A stretch of 64,000 bases of DNA from Neorhodopirellula pilleata (GCF_007859915.1 NZ_SJPM01000001.1:1209086-1273085); one strand, 5' to 3'; positions 1 through 9,041 are shown, numbered from the stretch's first letter. Made by a program: numbers and translations. The notes: generated from the letters alone by a model not told the origin.

Positions 1-79
1 GGGAGTTTCCGCCAGGCTGTGATAAATTGCGTGCTGCAATGCATTTTCCCCCCTCCTCACCGTCTCGGAAACCACGCGG

Positions 80-1456
80 ATGATATCGACGACCTTTCAC
101 GGAACTCGGAAATACGCTCGTCATGAACCGCTCCGGCGGATTGTCGGCTGGCTCGGAACAGCCGGTTTTAGCTTGGGAGCGTCGGTCGGTTTGAGCGTCT
201 CGAGCGACGCCGCGAATCCCGGCCAGCCCGTGGTCGCTCGTGTCGAAATGCGGTTTGCGACCGAGGATGAGGTTGTCGACATTATCTCCAAAGGCGACCT
301 GTTAACCGTCGTGGAAGATCGCGGCGAGGATTACGTGATCGTCACCCACGAGGGCACCCGGGGCGCCGTCGACAAGGTCAACGCCGTTGAACTCGCCGAG
401 TCGACCGACATTTATACGGAATTGATCGAGGAGTTCCCCGACGAGGGACGCTATCACACGCTCCGAGCGTCGGCTTGGTGGGCCTTGGGGAAACAAAAAG
501 AAGCGATGGACGATTTCAACGCCGCGATCAAGAAGGGTTACGAAGAAGCTCACGCTTACAGCAGTCGTGGTTTGTTTTACGCGGCTCAAGGAGACCATGA
601 CGCAGCCATTCGCGATTATGACAAGGCGCTTCAGATCGACCCCGAAGACGTCACGCCGATGATCAATCGAGCGGCCGTTCACATGGCGCAGAGCGAATTC
701 GTCAAAGCGATCGAGGATTACTCGGCCGCCCTCGAAGTCCGGCAAGATAACGCAGCGTTACTTCGTCAGCGTGCGATCGCCCACAAGGCGGCTGGAAAAC
801 TCGATGACGCGATTGCGGATTTCGATCGCATCGTCGACATGAACCCCAAGGACGTCGCGGCGGTGATGGGACGTGGCTACATCCGTTTTCAACAACGTGA
901 GTTTGCCGCTGCCGCATCCGATTTTTCAGCCGCCTTGGAACTCGACGATCAAGACCCGGTGGCGTGGAACAACCGCGGCTACAACCGATATCAATTGGGC
1001 AAGTCCGCTGCGGCACTCAAGGACTACAACCAAGCGATCAAGCTGGCCCCGAACTACGCGCTTGCCCACCAAAACCGAGCGTGGTTGTTGGCGACGGCCG
1101 ATGACGAGTCGTTGCGAGACGGCGAGGCCGCGATCGAATCGGCTGAGAAAGCTTGCGAGATCAACGCCTACGGCAACATCGGCGACCTGTCGGCACTCGC
1201 CGCCGCATTGGCGTCGGTCGGCCGCTTCGAAGACGCCGTGGGTTGGCAAGAAAAAGTCGTCGAGTTGGCACCCGAAGATGTCAAAACATTCGCCGAAAGA
1301 ATGCTGAACCGTTACCGCAACGAAAAACCCTACGCCGCCGATCCGGTCGCGGCCGAGAAATCGGAAAAGGAAGCCGCCGAGGCGAAGGCCAACGCGGAAG
1401 CGGAAAAGAAGAACGCGGCGGCTTTGGAAGAGGCGATGAAAAAGAGTAGCGAGTAG
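80..1456 (+). CDS. Exported SH3-like/TPR repeat protein
   Basis: A 458-residue protein whose N-terminus has a basic stretch and a hydrophobic segment (about residues 22-43, WLGTAGFSLGASVGLS) that looks like a signal peptide with a long n-region. Residues about 50-105 resemble a small SH3-like barrel (VVARVEMRF...GDLLTVVEDRGEDYVIV). From about 110 to 400 there are tandem tetratricopeptide repeats with the usual alternation (AYSSRGLFYAAQGDHDAAI, WNNRGYNRYQLGKSAAAL). The tail from about 425 is a charged Ala/Glu/Lys coiled coil. TPR proteins act as scaffolds; the partner is unknown. The final codons AGT AGC GAG TAG lie in GAGTAGC heptamers that continue past the stop, and the convergent gene on the other side ends the same way. 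The start ATG at 80 is the first in frame; no strong ribosome site is visible. Confidence 0.85.
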   Translation: MISTTFHGTRKYARHEPLRRIVGWLGTAGFSLGASVGLSVSSDAANPGQPVVARVEMRFATEDEVVDIISKGDLLTVVEDRGEDYVIVTHEGTRGAVDKVNAVELAESTDIYTELIEEFPDEGRYHTLRASAWWALGKQKEAMDDFNAAIKKGYEEAHAYSSRGLFYAAQGDHDAAIRDYDKALQIDPEDVTPMINRAAVHMAQSEFVKAIEDYSAALEVRQDNAALLRQRAIAHKAAGKLDDAIADFDRIVDMNPKDVAAVMGRGYIRFQQREFAAAASDFSAALELDDQDPVAWNNRGYNRYQLGKSAAALKDYNQAIKLAPNYALAHQNRAWLLATADDESLRDGEAAIESAEKACEINAYGNIGDLSALAAALASVGRFEDAVGWQEKVVELAPEDVKTFAERMLNRYRNEKPYAADPVAAEKSEKEAAEAKANAEAEKKNAAALEEAMKKSSE

Positions 1457-1476
1457 CGAGAGGCGAGTGGCGAGAT
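1446..1476 (+). repeat. Short heptamer run at the 3' end of the TPR gene
   Basis: Four head-to-tail heptamers (GAGTAGC, GAGTAGC, GAGAGGC, GAGTGGC, then GAG). The second supplies the TAG stop of the upstream gene. The same unit occurs in inverted orientation in the long array at 1535-1695. Confidence 0.8.
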
Positions 1477-1534
1477 CAATCATCCGTACGGATGAAATCT
1501 AACGAATGCCAAGCATGCAACAGGAAGATGCTCG

Positions 1535-1695
1535 CACCTCGCACCTCGCACCTCGCACCTCGCACCTCGCACCTCGCACCTCGCACCTCGCACCTCGCAC
1601 CTCGCACCTCGCTACTCGCTACTCGCTACTCGCTACTCGCTACTCGCTACTCGCTACTCGCTACTCGCTACTCGCTACTCGCTACTCGCTACTCG
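1535..1695. repeat. Compound heptanucleotide tandem array (11 x CACCTCG, 12 x CTACTCG)
   Basis: The array is 161 bp: eleven perfect copies of CACCTCG (1535-1611) directly followed by twelve perfect copies of CTACTCG (1612-1695). On the minus strand the second block reads GAGTAGC. It includes the last codons and TAG stop of the leftward permease/protease gene (stop at 1675-1677). A unit of 7 is not a multiple of 3, so every frame is cycled and the minus strand offers a TAG every 21 bases per frame. Length variation between strains is likely, by analogy with other short tandem repeats. Confidence 0.95.
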
Positions 1696-3765
1696 CTTCG
1701 ACACGTAGACGATCGCTATTCCGACAAACAAACATCCGCCGGCGGTCGCTAGCCAAGTCGGCGGAAGGTGGCGACTGGCTTCCATGTCGGCACCCAAAAA
1801 GTCGAGCTTCTCGTGGTAGCGGGCGACGAGTTCCAAAAGTCCGTTGTGCAGGAAGTGCATCAGCATCCCCGGCAACACACTGCCGCTACGATACGCCAAC
1901 CACCCCAGCAGGAATCCCAAGAAAGTCGTCGGCAAGAATCGTTCGACCAGCAAGGTGCTGCCGACAAAAACGTGAAATAACCCAAACAAAACGGACGTCA
2001 ACGCGATCGTTTGCCAAGGCCGCAGGGCTTTTGAAAAAGCGGAAAACAGATAACCACGAAAACACAACTCTTCGATCACCGCAGGCGTCAGAGCCATCGT
2101 TGCCAAAAGAATGACCGGCGAGATCGTCTTCCATTTTTCAAGGACGCCTTTGGTGCGTTCGATCTGGTCTTCGTTGAGCAACGCGATGCCCCATTGATCG
2201 GCAAGCACCAATGCCTCATGTGCGAACGCCCAACCGCCCAGCGCCATCGCACCTCCGCCGATGAAGAACCCGATCGACGTGCGGTGCATCCGATAGGTCG
2301 CCCGGTAGCGGTGACGTCCCAGAAACGTCGCCACCAACGGAATCAGCCCAAAGGCGAGGATCAAGCCGATCGCATTGAGCCCTAATTGCCAAGCGACGCT
2401 GACTTCGGGCCCTCGGGTGCGGAGCCATTGCATCAACGCGTTGGAAACGATGAACGAGATCGGCAACAGAAGCGCGATCACCATGCCGGCTTCGCCGATG
2501 GTCGGGGTCAAGGTCGCTTTGGCCGGACGTTGAAACAGCGATCCGATCGATTGGTCGCTGGTCCGCGTCACCGCGTCGTTGCCGAACAACTTGGCTGCGA
2601 CGGCCAGCGCCGCGATCGCATACAGCACGGTCGTCGTGATCGCGATCGTGGCACCTAAAACCGGCACGGTTCCGGATAGGATTTCACGCGCCAACAACAC
2701 GATGTTGATCAACGGCGCGACCGCGAGCGGACCAGATAAATCGATGCCGGGCATCAACGACAACATCGCCGGAGCCAACGACAACAACATCACCGGGATC
2801 AAATACGCTTGGGCTTCTTTGAAGGATCGAGCAAAGCTGGTCAACGACAACAACACGGCGGCAAAGAAGGCACTGAAGAGCACCAGCAGCAACAAAATTT
2901 GAATGATCTGCGGCAGTCCCAATCCGGCTCCGTCGCCCGATAGCAGCGGCATCAGTCCGGTTAACGAGAGCGTGATGAACATCGCGCCCAAGTTCGCGAT
3001 TGCGGTCATCATCGCGACGGTCACAACGGCGATGTACTTGGCCAGCAACAGCCACCACCTTGGCACCGGCGATGCCATCAAGGCTTCCATCGTACCTCGT
3101 TCGCGTTCGCCTGCCGTCAAGTCGATCGCGGGATAGACGGCCCCGGTGATCGTCATCAGGACGAGCACCAACGGGATGATCGAACTGAGCACGTTCCCGC
3201 TCGGCTTTTCGCCGACTTCTTCCGTTCGGACTTCGAAACTCGAAAACTCCGGCAGGACACGTTGCAAGATGTCGACGGCGTCTTTGAGTTTGAGCCATTG
3301 CAAACGTTCGACAAGGATCCGTCTGGCCGATTGACTCGCTTGATCACCTACAAACGCGGTAACGGTGATCGAAGTCGGCTCGCCATCTTCGATCACCAAT
3401 TCCGCTGCGACGTCCAATTGATTGGCTAATAACGCATCGGTCGCCTTGACCTCCTCGGTCACGACGACTTTGAATTCGGCAAGGTTTCCGCCACTGGCCT
3501 CCAAAATCGCTTCGGGTGGTTGGCTGCGAGGATCATTGAGCAGCGATTGCAGCCACTCGCTTTCGGCGACCGTGTCGACGCCGACGACGAACCCGGACTC
3601 GCCGGGACCACCGGAGGACAGCAAGAATCGATTCAACGCCATGCTCAGCAGCGGATAAACCAAGATCGGCATCATGACTAAGGTCAGGATGGTTCGTCGA
3701 TCTCGCAGCGTTTCGCGAAGCTCTTTTCGACTCAGACGGGCCAGCCGAGACCAGGAAAGATTCAC
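1675..3765 (-). CDS. ABC-2 type permease fused to CPBP intramembrane protease
   Basis: A 696-residue membrane protein with two parts. Residues 1 to about 420 form an ABC-2/NatB-type exporter permease: an early membrane span (about 24-45), a large extracytoplasmic loop (about 50-190), then a bundle of spans. Residues about 430-690 form a CPBP (Abi/Rce1-like) protease unit with the glutamate motif EELCFRGYLF, the FxxxH motif GLFHVF and the later His motif MHFLHNG. This architecture is known in planctomycetes; its substrate is not. The gene overlaps the upstream ATPase gene by 4 bp, so the two probably form one exporter whose permease carries its own protease. The last residues (SSE) come from the heptamer array described separately. 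Confidence 0.9.
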   Translation of the reverse strand: MNLSWSRLARLSRKELRETLRDRRTILTLVMMPILVYPLLSMALNRFLLSSGGPGESGFVVGVDTVAESEWLQSLLNDPRSQPPEAILEASGGNLAEFKVVVTEEVKATDALLANQLDVAAELVIEDGEPTSITVTAFVGDQASQSARRILVERLQWLKLKDAVDILQRVLPEFSSFEVRTEEVGEKPSGNVLSSIIPLVLVLMTITGAVYPAIDLTAGERERGTMEALMASPVPRWWLLLAKYIAVVTVAMMTAIANLGAMFITLSLTGLMPLLSGDGAGLGLPQIIQILLLLVLFSAFFAAVLLSLTSFARSFKEAQAYLIPVMLLSLAPAMLSLMPGIDLSGPLAVAPLINIVLLAREILSGTVPVLGATIAITTTVLYAIAALAVAAKLFGNDAVTRTSDQSIGSLFQRPAKATLTPTIGEAGMVIALLLPISFIVSNALMQWLRTRGPEVSVAWQLGLNAIGLILAFGLIPLVATFLGRHRYRATYRMHRTSIGFFIGGGAMALGGWAFAHEALVLADQWGIALLNEDQIERTKGVLEKWKTISPVILLATMALTPAVIEELCFRGYLFSAFSKALRPWQTIALTSVLFGLFHVFVGSTLLVERFLPTTFLGFLLGWLAYRSGSVLPGMLMHFLHNGLLELVARYHEKLDFLGADMEASRHLPPTWLATAGGCLFVGIAIVYVSKRVASSE

Positions 3766-4511
3766 GCGGGCGTCTCGGTGAGGGTGGGATTCATCAAGTC
3801 GTCAAACATTTCAACCAAGTGTTCCCGTCCGGTACTTTGTCGCAATTGTGAAAGCGTTCCGTGATGTCGTAATCGACCGCGGTGCAGCAACCCGAAACGA
3901 TCGCACAACCGCTCGGCCTCGTCGAGACGGTGAGTACAAACCACAACCGCCTTGCCGGTTTCTCGCAGATGCCCGATGTAACGAAAGATGGTTTGAACGC
4001 CGACAACGTCGAGACCCCGAGTCGGTTCGTCGAGCAGCATCACGGGGGGATCATGGATCAAACCGCGAACGAGTGTGACGCGTTGCCGTTGCCCGGTCGA
4101 GAGCGAACCGGCCCGGCGATCCAGTAAACCATGGATGTCCATGACGCCGGCGAGTTCGGCTAGGCGGGTCTCGGCGGTCTCAGGCGGGACCCCGTACAGA
4201 TCCGCGAAGTAAAGCAGCATTTCACGAACGCTCAGCCACGGATAAACCCCGTCACTGGCCGAAACGAACCCCAGTTTGGCCTTGGCCGCGAACGGGTCGA
4301 CCGAGGTCTGAATTCCCGCAACCTCGGCAATTCCCTCGTCCGGCACCACCAAACCGAGCACCATTCGCAATGTGGTCGTTTTTCCCGCTCCGTTAGGACC
4401 GAGCAACCCGTAAACTTCGCCCGGCGCCACCTCCAGCGACAACCGATCGACCGCGTGAACGGTTTCGTTCTCGGCGGTAAAAAACTTCGTCAGTGACTGG
4501 ATTTTCAGCAT
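3762..4511 (-). CDS. ABC transporter ATP-binding protein, NatA-like
   Basis: A 249-residue ABC ATPase. Walker A is GPNGAGKTT (about residues 38-46), the signature is LSTGQRQR, Walker B is VMLLDEPTRGLD, and the switch His is in VVVCTHR. The family powers ABC-2 permeases of the NatAB/CcmA type, including sodium or drug exporters and regulatory exporters. It is the first gene of a two-gene leftward operon: its stop overlaps the start of the permease/CPBP gene by 4 bp, consistent with translational coupling and a fixed ATPase:permease ratio. The substrate cannot be read from the sequence. Confidence 0.93.
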   Translation of the reverse strand: MLKIQSLTKFFTAENETVHAVDRLSLEVAPGEVYGLLGPNGAGKTTTLRMVLGLVVPDEGIAEVAGIQTSVDPFAAKAKLGFVSASDGVYPWLSVREMLLYFADLYGVPPETAETRLAELAGVMDIHGLLDRRAGSLSTGQRQRVTLVRGLIHDPPVMLLDEPTRGLDVVGVQTIFRYIGHLRETGKAVVVCTHRLDEAERLCDRFGLLHRGRLRHHGTLSQLRQSTGREHLVEMFDDLMNPTLTETPA

Positions 4512-4593
4512 CGATTCGTTTGCCGAGTAGAGGAGGTTTCGCGCCGCAGACCCGGCAAAGTCCCTCGCCGACGCGGATCGGCGGGTTGATCTA

Positions 4594-4794
4594 GTGAGCC
4601 GACGGCGCTAGCCGCGGGCTTTACGGCAAATAAGCCACCATTCGGAACCCGTGGCTAGCGGGCTGTTGATTTAGTTTGCATCGTAACCCGAAGCGTGAGC
4701 GAGGGATACCTACAAAGGTTTTAATGGCGTTCAATCCCTCGCTGACGCTTCGGGTTACGATTAAATCAACACGCCGCTAGCGCCATCGGCTCAC
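4594..4794. repeat. Nested palindromic repeat element, copy 1
   Basis: A roughly 200-bp imperfect palindrome fills most of the gap between the ABC operon and the histidine kinase. Outer arms GTGAGCCGACGGCGCTAGC (4594-4612) and 4776-4794 match in 18 of 19 positions. Middle arms are GCTAGCGG(G/C)(C/G)TGTTGATTTA. Inner arms 4683-4707 and 4734-4758 match in 24 of 25 positions around a 26-bp loop. A related element lies at 50235-50485. There is no ORF inside, so it would have to be a non-autonomous, MITE- or REP-like element. It could form a large hairpin in RNA transcribed toward either flank. Confidence 0.85.
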
Positions 4795-4941
4795 AAAAAC
4801 TGACGAACGGGATAAATGAACATGCCGGGATGCGACCGGCTCGAGTACGCAACCAGCGAAGCTTTGGGTCGGCACTGGGTTTTCCCAATTCCGACCTTGT
4901 CTGATTCTAGGATCGCGGATAGGCTCGAGGGAGTTACACGG

Positions 4942-6969
4942 ATGTTTCACGCGATCAAGGGCCAGGGAGGCCGTCAGATGCGCAAGTTGAGAATCTCGAG
5001 TCGACTTAAGGGTCGTTTCCGTCGTTCCCCGAGCGAGGCTTTCACTGAGGGCGGTCCCACTGGTGATTCAAAACCGGGCAATCCCTTGCGCCTCGCCCAA
5101 GCCGGGACCACAGCACCTCCGAACGGGGGGATCGCTGACAATTCTCTTGGCCCGCATCGATCCAAGGCATCCGATTCGGCCATTTCACGCCGGGGCACGC
5201 CGGTAACCGGACTGCTGCAGCGATATACAATCCGCGGCAAATTGCTGTTCGGAATCGTGATGTTGGTTGCCACGATCATCACCCTTACCCTCGTCGGATT
5301 GGCCGGGTTTTATCGCTACCAGGCCCTCGCCGACGCTATCAGCACCCGGGCGACGGAACTGCCTTTGGCCACCGACCTGAGTCAGTGGGCGGCCAGAGCC
5401 CGAGACAGCAACGCCAGCATCTGCCAGATGAAATCCCGCGAAGGGATGATCGATTCTTCGGTCCTGGCGACTTCAGATCAACAGCTCGAGCGGCTTCATT
5501 TCGACCAAGCCATGCTGGAATTGAATTTGATCTGGAGCCGCTACGGCGATGCGATCGGGCTGAGTTGCTCGATCTGCGATGGTCCTGTTTCACGACATGC
5601 GCAAACGATCCAGTCCGACGAACTCGCCGCCATGCTGATCGATACCGAAGAACAGCAAGACTCTCTCGTCGCGATCGGCCAGACGATTCACGAACTCGAT
5701 CGACAGCGGCAGGACCCGCGGGCTCAAGCGGTCTATCAACAAACCGGTTGCAACGAACTCGCCGAGGTGCTGGATCATCTCGTCGAGCAGTGCAATGAGC
5801 ACCTCGATCTAATCCACGGCCAAATGGCTCAGTCGAGCGACCACGTCCGCTCGCAACATCGATTCGGAATTGCCTGCGCTTGGATCGCGTTTCTTGTCGC
5901 GAGTCTCGTCACATTCGTGATGGTGATCTATTTCCAAATGATGGTCATCGGCCCGTTTAGCAATCTGGTCAGCAGCGCGCGGATGGTGGCCTGCGGGCAA
6001 TACGAAAACACGATCGACTTGGGAAGCGACGACGAAATCGGGGAACTTGCCGCGATTTTGAATCAAATGACCGATCGGTTCCGCCGCAGTTTGGCGCACA
6101 TCCAAGAACTCGTTCAACAACAAGACGAGGAAATCAAGATCCGTTCCCGTGAGGTCATCCGCAACGAACAACTCGCCAGCGTTGGTTTTCTCGCTGCCGG
6201 ATTCGCTCACGAGATCAACAATCCGATGGCCGCGATCGCTTGGAGCGCCGAAGCGTTGGAATCTCGCGTCAGCGAATTGCAAATGCTTGCGCCGGAGAAT
6301 CGTTTAATGGATGACGAAATGATGGAGTCGTTACAGGAAAGTTTGCAACGGATCGAGGGCGAGGCGTATCGTTGTAAATCGATCACCGAGCGAATGCTCA
6401 GTTTCAGTCGCGTCGGGCAAGTCGAACGCGAAATGATCGACGTGGTCCCACTGGTCAAGGACGTCGTGGATCTGATCGGAACGTTGGGGAAATATCGATG
6501 CCAAGACGTCTCGGTCACCGGCCTTGAAGAACTGATTGCCTACGCGAACTCGCAAGAAATTCGTCAGGTCGTCTTGAACTTATTGACCAACGCGATGGAG
6601 AGCGTCGACGAAGACGGGCGAGTCGTCGTCGAGCTGAAACACGACGGCGACTTCGCGAGCATACGTGTACGTGACACCGGATGCGGGATGAGCAACGAAG
6701 TCATGCAACATCTGTTCGAACCGTTTTATACGCGTCGACGCGACGGCTCGGGCACCGGATTGGGGCTGAGTATCTCTTATCGCATCGTGTGCCAACACGG
6801 CGGCCAGTTGATTCCTCGCAGCGAAGGAATCGGAAAGGGCACCGAAATGGAACTTCGATTGCCGACCGAACCGGTCGCCCCGCCATCGGCCCAGCAACCG
6901 CTCAGGCAAATGAACCAGACACCTTGGCGAGAAACATCACGAGCCGCCTCCACGCCGCAAGCCGCCTAA
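4942..6969 (+). CDS. Membrane sensor histidine kinase (NtrB-like)
   Basis: A sensor kinase of about 675 residues. After a basic, probably disordered N-terminus there is a membrane span at about 102-125, an extracytoplasmic sensor region with a CxxC (SCSIC) at about 210, a second span at about 308-333, a HAMP linker, a coiled coil, the HisKA domain with phospho-acceptor His in AGFAHEINNP (about residue 422), and a HATPase domain with N box NLLTNAMES, G1 DTGCGMS and G2 GTGLGLSI. The frame stays open back to 4816, but GAGGGAG at 4927-4933 sits 8 bases before ATG 4942, so I prefer that start. The gene just downstream encodes a sigma-54-dependent regulator, so the two probably form one two-component system. 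The stimulus is unknown. Confidence 0.9.
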   Translation: MFHAIKGQGGRQMRKLRISSRLKGRFRRSPSEAFTEGGPTGDSKPGNPLRLAQAGTTAPPNGGIADNSLGPHRSKASDSAISRRGTPVTGLLQRYTIRGKLLFGIVMLVATIITLTLVGLAGFYRYQALADAISTRATELPLATDLSQWAARARDSNASICQMKSREGMIDSSVLATSDQQLERLHFDQAMLELNLIWSRYGDAIGLSCSICDGPVSRHAQTIQSDELAAMLIDTEEQQDSLVAIGQTIHELDRQRQDPRAQAVYQQTGCNELAEVLDHLVEQCNEHLDLIHGQMAQSSDHVRSQHRFGIACAWIAFLVASLVTFVMVIYFQMMVIGPFSNLVSSARMVACGQYENTIDLGSDDEIGELAAILNQMTDRFRRSLAHIQELVQQQDEEIKIRSREVIRNEQLASVGFLAAGFAHEINNPMAAIAWSAEALESRVSELQMLAPENRLMDDEMMESLQESLQRIEGEAYRCKSITERMLSFSRVGQVEREMIDVVPLVKDVVDLIGTLGKYRCQDVSVTGLEELIAYANSQEIRQVVLNLLTNAMESVDEDGRVVVELKHDGDFASIRVRDTGCGMSNEVMQHLFEPFYTRRRDGSGTGLGLSISYRIVCQHGGQLIPRSEGIGKGTEMELRLPTEPVAPPSAQQPLRQMNQTPWRETSRAASTPQAA

Positions 6970-7025
6970 CACACAGTCGTTTCGCGAAACTTTTAGCCAT
7001 TCAATCACCTACGACCAATCTCACC

Positions 7026-8480
7026 ATGAACGCTACGCCTGTCATCACTGTTGAACCGACCGCTAAATCCAGGTCGAACGGTCCCGCGAAATCCGGCGGC
7101 GACTCCTCTGCCAATCGAGGCGCGGCAATGCATGTGTTGTTCGCCGACGATGAAGAGCAAATCCGCGAAGTCATGCGGCGGGAATTGCCCCGTTTGGGAT
7201 ACCGCGTGACGATCTGTCCGGATGGTTTGACCGCGTTGGATGTTCTCAAACGCGAACGGATCGATTGCCTATTGGTCGATCTGCACATGCCGGGACTGAC
7301 CGGCATCCAATTGATCGAGAAAGCACGCGAGGTCCGTCCAGAAGTCGAAGCGATCTTGATGACGGCCAATCCCGACATCAAGAGTGCGATGGAAGCGTTC
7401 AAGCACGGGACCTATCTGTACTTGGACAAACCGACCAAGCTGACCGACATCGCCACGATCTTGGGAAGGGTCAGCGAACGCCGTGAAGGCCGACGGTTGA
7501 TGGCCGCCCTGATGCACCGGCTCAACCGCGCCGAGGGCAAAGGCGACTTGATCGGGGAACATGATTCCATGAAAGCGGTTCGCAAGTTGATAGGTCGCGT
7601 CGCCCCGACCGATTCGACCGTCCTCATCCGAGGCGAAACCGGGTGCGGAAAGGAATTGGTCGCACGAGCGATCCATGAACACAGCCTGCGAGCGGACAAG
7701 CCATTCGTGGCCGTCAATTGTGGAGCCCTTCCTGAGACGTTGATCGAAAGCGAATTGTTCGGCCACAACAAGGGTGCTTTCACGGGGGCCGACATGACGC
7801 GGGTTGGGCTGTTCGAGGTTGCTAACGGCGGCACGTTGTTCTTAGATGAAATCGGTGAATTGCCGCTCGCCGTCCAAGCCAAATTGTTGCGGGTGTTAGA
7901 AACCGGAGACATCCGACGACTCGGCGATAACGAAAACATCCACATCGACGTTCGTATCGTATGCGCGACCCACCGCGACTTGGAAAAGATGGTCAGCGAA
8001 CAGACTTTCCGAGAAGATCTGATGTTCCGCATCAACACGTTTGAACTACGCGTGCCCGCGTTCCGCGAACGGATCGAAGACTTGGAAACGCTTGCCAACC
8101 ATTTGGTGCGCCGGCATCGTCGCGACGGCGTCGACGGCCACCTGTTCACCCCCGAAGCGATCGACGAACTCAGGGGGCACCAATGGCCGGGCAATGTTCG
8201 CGAGCTCGCCAACGTCATTGAACACGCTTCGGTCCTGTGCGATTCCCTACCCATCGGGGTAGAGCATTTGCCGGCGCACTTCTCGAGACGACGATTGCGT
8301 GATGATTTACTCAACGCCAAACCGATGTCCCTGAAAGAGATCGAGCAACTCGCCATCGATCGGGCGATGGAGCGTCATTCAGGAAACAAAAAGGCGGTTG
8401 CCGAGGAACTCGGTGTGAGCTTGAAGACGCTCTACAACCGCCTCAACGAAGCTAACGAGAACGACTCCGCAGCCGCCTAA
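7026..8480 (+). CDS. Sigma-54-dependent response regulator (NtrC family)
   Basis: A 484-residue regulator. The receiver domain (about 37-150) has the acidic pair in FADDEEQ, the phospho-Asp in LLVDLHMPG and the conserved Lys in YLDKPTK. The AAA+ sigma-54 activation domain has Walker A GETGCGKE, the sigma-54 contact loop GAFTGAD, and Walker B TLFLDEIGE. A Fis-type helix-turn-helix closes the protein (AVAEELGVSLKTLYNRL). Phosphorylation would license ATP hydrolysis and open-complex formation at -24/-12 promoters. The frame is open upstream into the kinase gene, but the ATG at 7026 gives a normal family length. It lies 56 bp after the kinase gene and is very probably co-transcribed with it. Confidence 0.94.
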   Translation: MNATPVITVEPTAKSRSNGPAKSGGDSSANRGAAMHVLFADDEEQIREVMRRELPRLGYRVTICPDGLTALDVLKRERIDCLLVDLHMPGLTGIQLIEKAREVRPEVEAILMTANPDIKSAMEAFKHGTYLYLDKPTKLTDIATILGRVSERREGRRLMAALMHRLNRAEGKGDLIGEHDSMKAVRKLIGRVAPTDSTVLIRGETGCGKELVARAIHEHSLRADKPFVAVNCGALPETLIESELFGHNKGAFTGADMTRVGLFEVANGGTLFLDEIGELPLAVQAKLLRVLETGDIRRLGDNENIHIDVRIVCATHRDLEKMVSEQTFREDLMFRINTFELRVPAFRERIEDLETLANHLVRRHRRDGVDGHLFTPEAIDELRGHQWPGNVRELANVIEHASVLCDSLPIGVEHLPAHFSRRRLRDDLLNAKPMSLKEIEQLAIDRAMERHSGNKKAVAEELGVSLKTLYNRLNEANENDSAAA

Positions 8481-8570
8481 CAACCCGTTTTGGTGACACT
8501 CCGTCTTTATCCCACTCAACATCGATTGACGCGTCGATCGAAACATCGATGCCAGGGGCTCGAACGGAAC

Positions 8571-9041
8571 TTAGCGAGGCCGGACCAAACGTTCGAGGTA
8601 GTCCTCGGTGTCGCGATGCAGCACTTCTGCATCGGTCATCTCGCGTCCAGCCTCCGGCTGTTTTTCTGGAATCAAACGGACACCACTTGATCTCCAAGCG
8701 AGCATGGCGCGGCCAACCACGAAGATCACGACGGGCAACGTCGCCGCCAAACAACCTGCCGTTAGTGGGATCAGGTTCATCATCAACAGGAAAACGGGTT
8801 CCAATACAAAGTCGGACCCACTATCGAACGGGATCGCGACCGCCGACACCAGCTCCATTGCCGACGAAACCAATCCGACGAGGATCGGTAACAGCGTCAA
8901 CGGAAAGAAGGAAACCAACAGGTTCTCACGCTTGACCGAAAACGTGAGATACAACGCGATCAACGTTAGCCCGATCGATAGCACCGCGAGAACGATCAAG
9001 AGCGGCCACCCGCAAATCTGCAAGAACATCGTCAGTGACAT
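8571..9041 (-). CDS. Small membrane protein of unknown function
   Basis: A 156-residue protein with three or four predicted membrane spans (about 5-32, 43-67, 84-112), then a soluble polar tail (RSSGVRLIPEKQPEAGREMTDAEVL). The first spans recall MotA/TolQ/ExbB-type proteins seen in planctomycetes, but no diagnostic motif is present, so this is only a suggestion. It is convergent with the NtrC-like gene and lies about 150 bp downstream of the Ser/Thr kinase gene on the same strand. It could be the last gene of that transcript or have its own promoter in the gap. Confidence 0.7.
   Translation of the reverse strand: MSLTMFLQICGWPLLIVLAVLSIGLTLIALYLTFSVKRENLLVSFFPLTLLPILVGLVSSAMELVSAVAIPFDSGSDFVLEPVFLLMMNLIPLTAGCLAATLPVVIFVVGRAMLAWRSSGVRLIPEKQPEAGREMTDAEVLHRDTEDYLERLVRPR

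Noticed and set aside
1535-1695. CRISPR array
   Set aside because: The units are 7 bp with no spacers, and no cas genes are in the window.
1492-2114. Open frames running through the heptamer array encoding repeated SHLAPRT-type peptides
   Set aside because: A 7-bp repeat without stops in some frames makes long open frames automatically; no start signal and they lie opposite a real gene.
5590-5802. Leftward frames opposite the histidine kinase gene
   Set aside because: They mirror codon structure of the GC-rich kinase gene and have no independent support.
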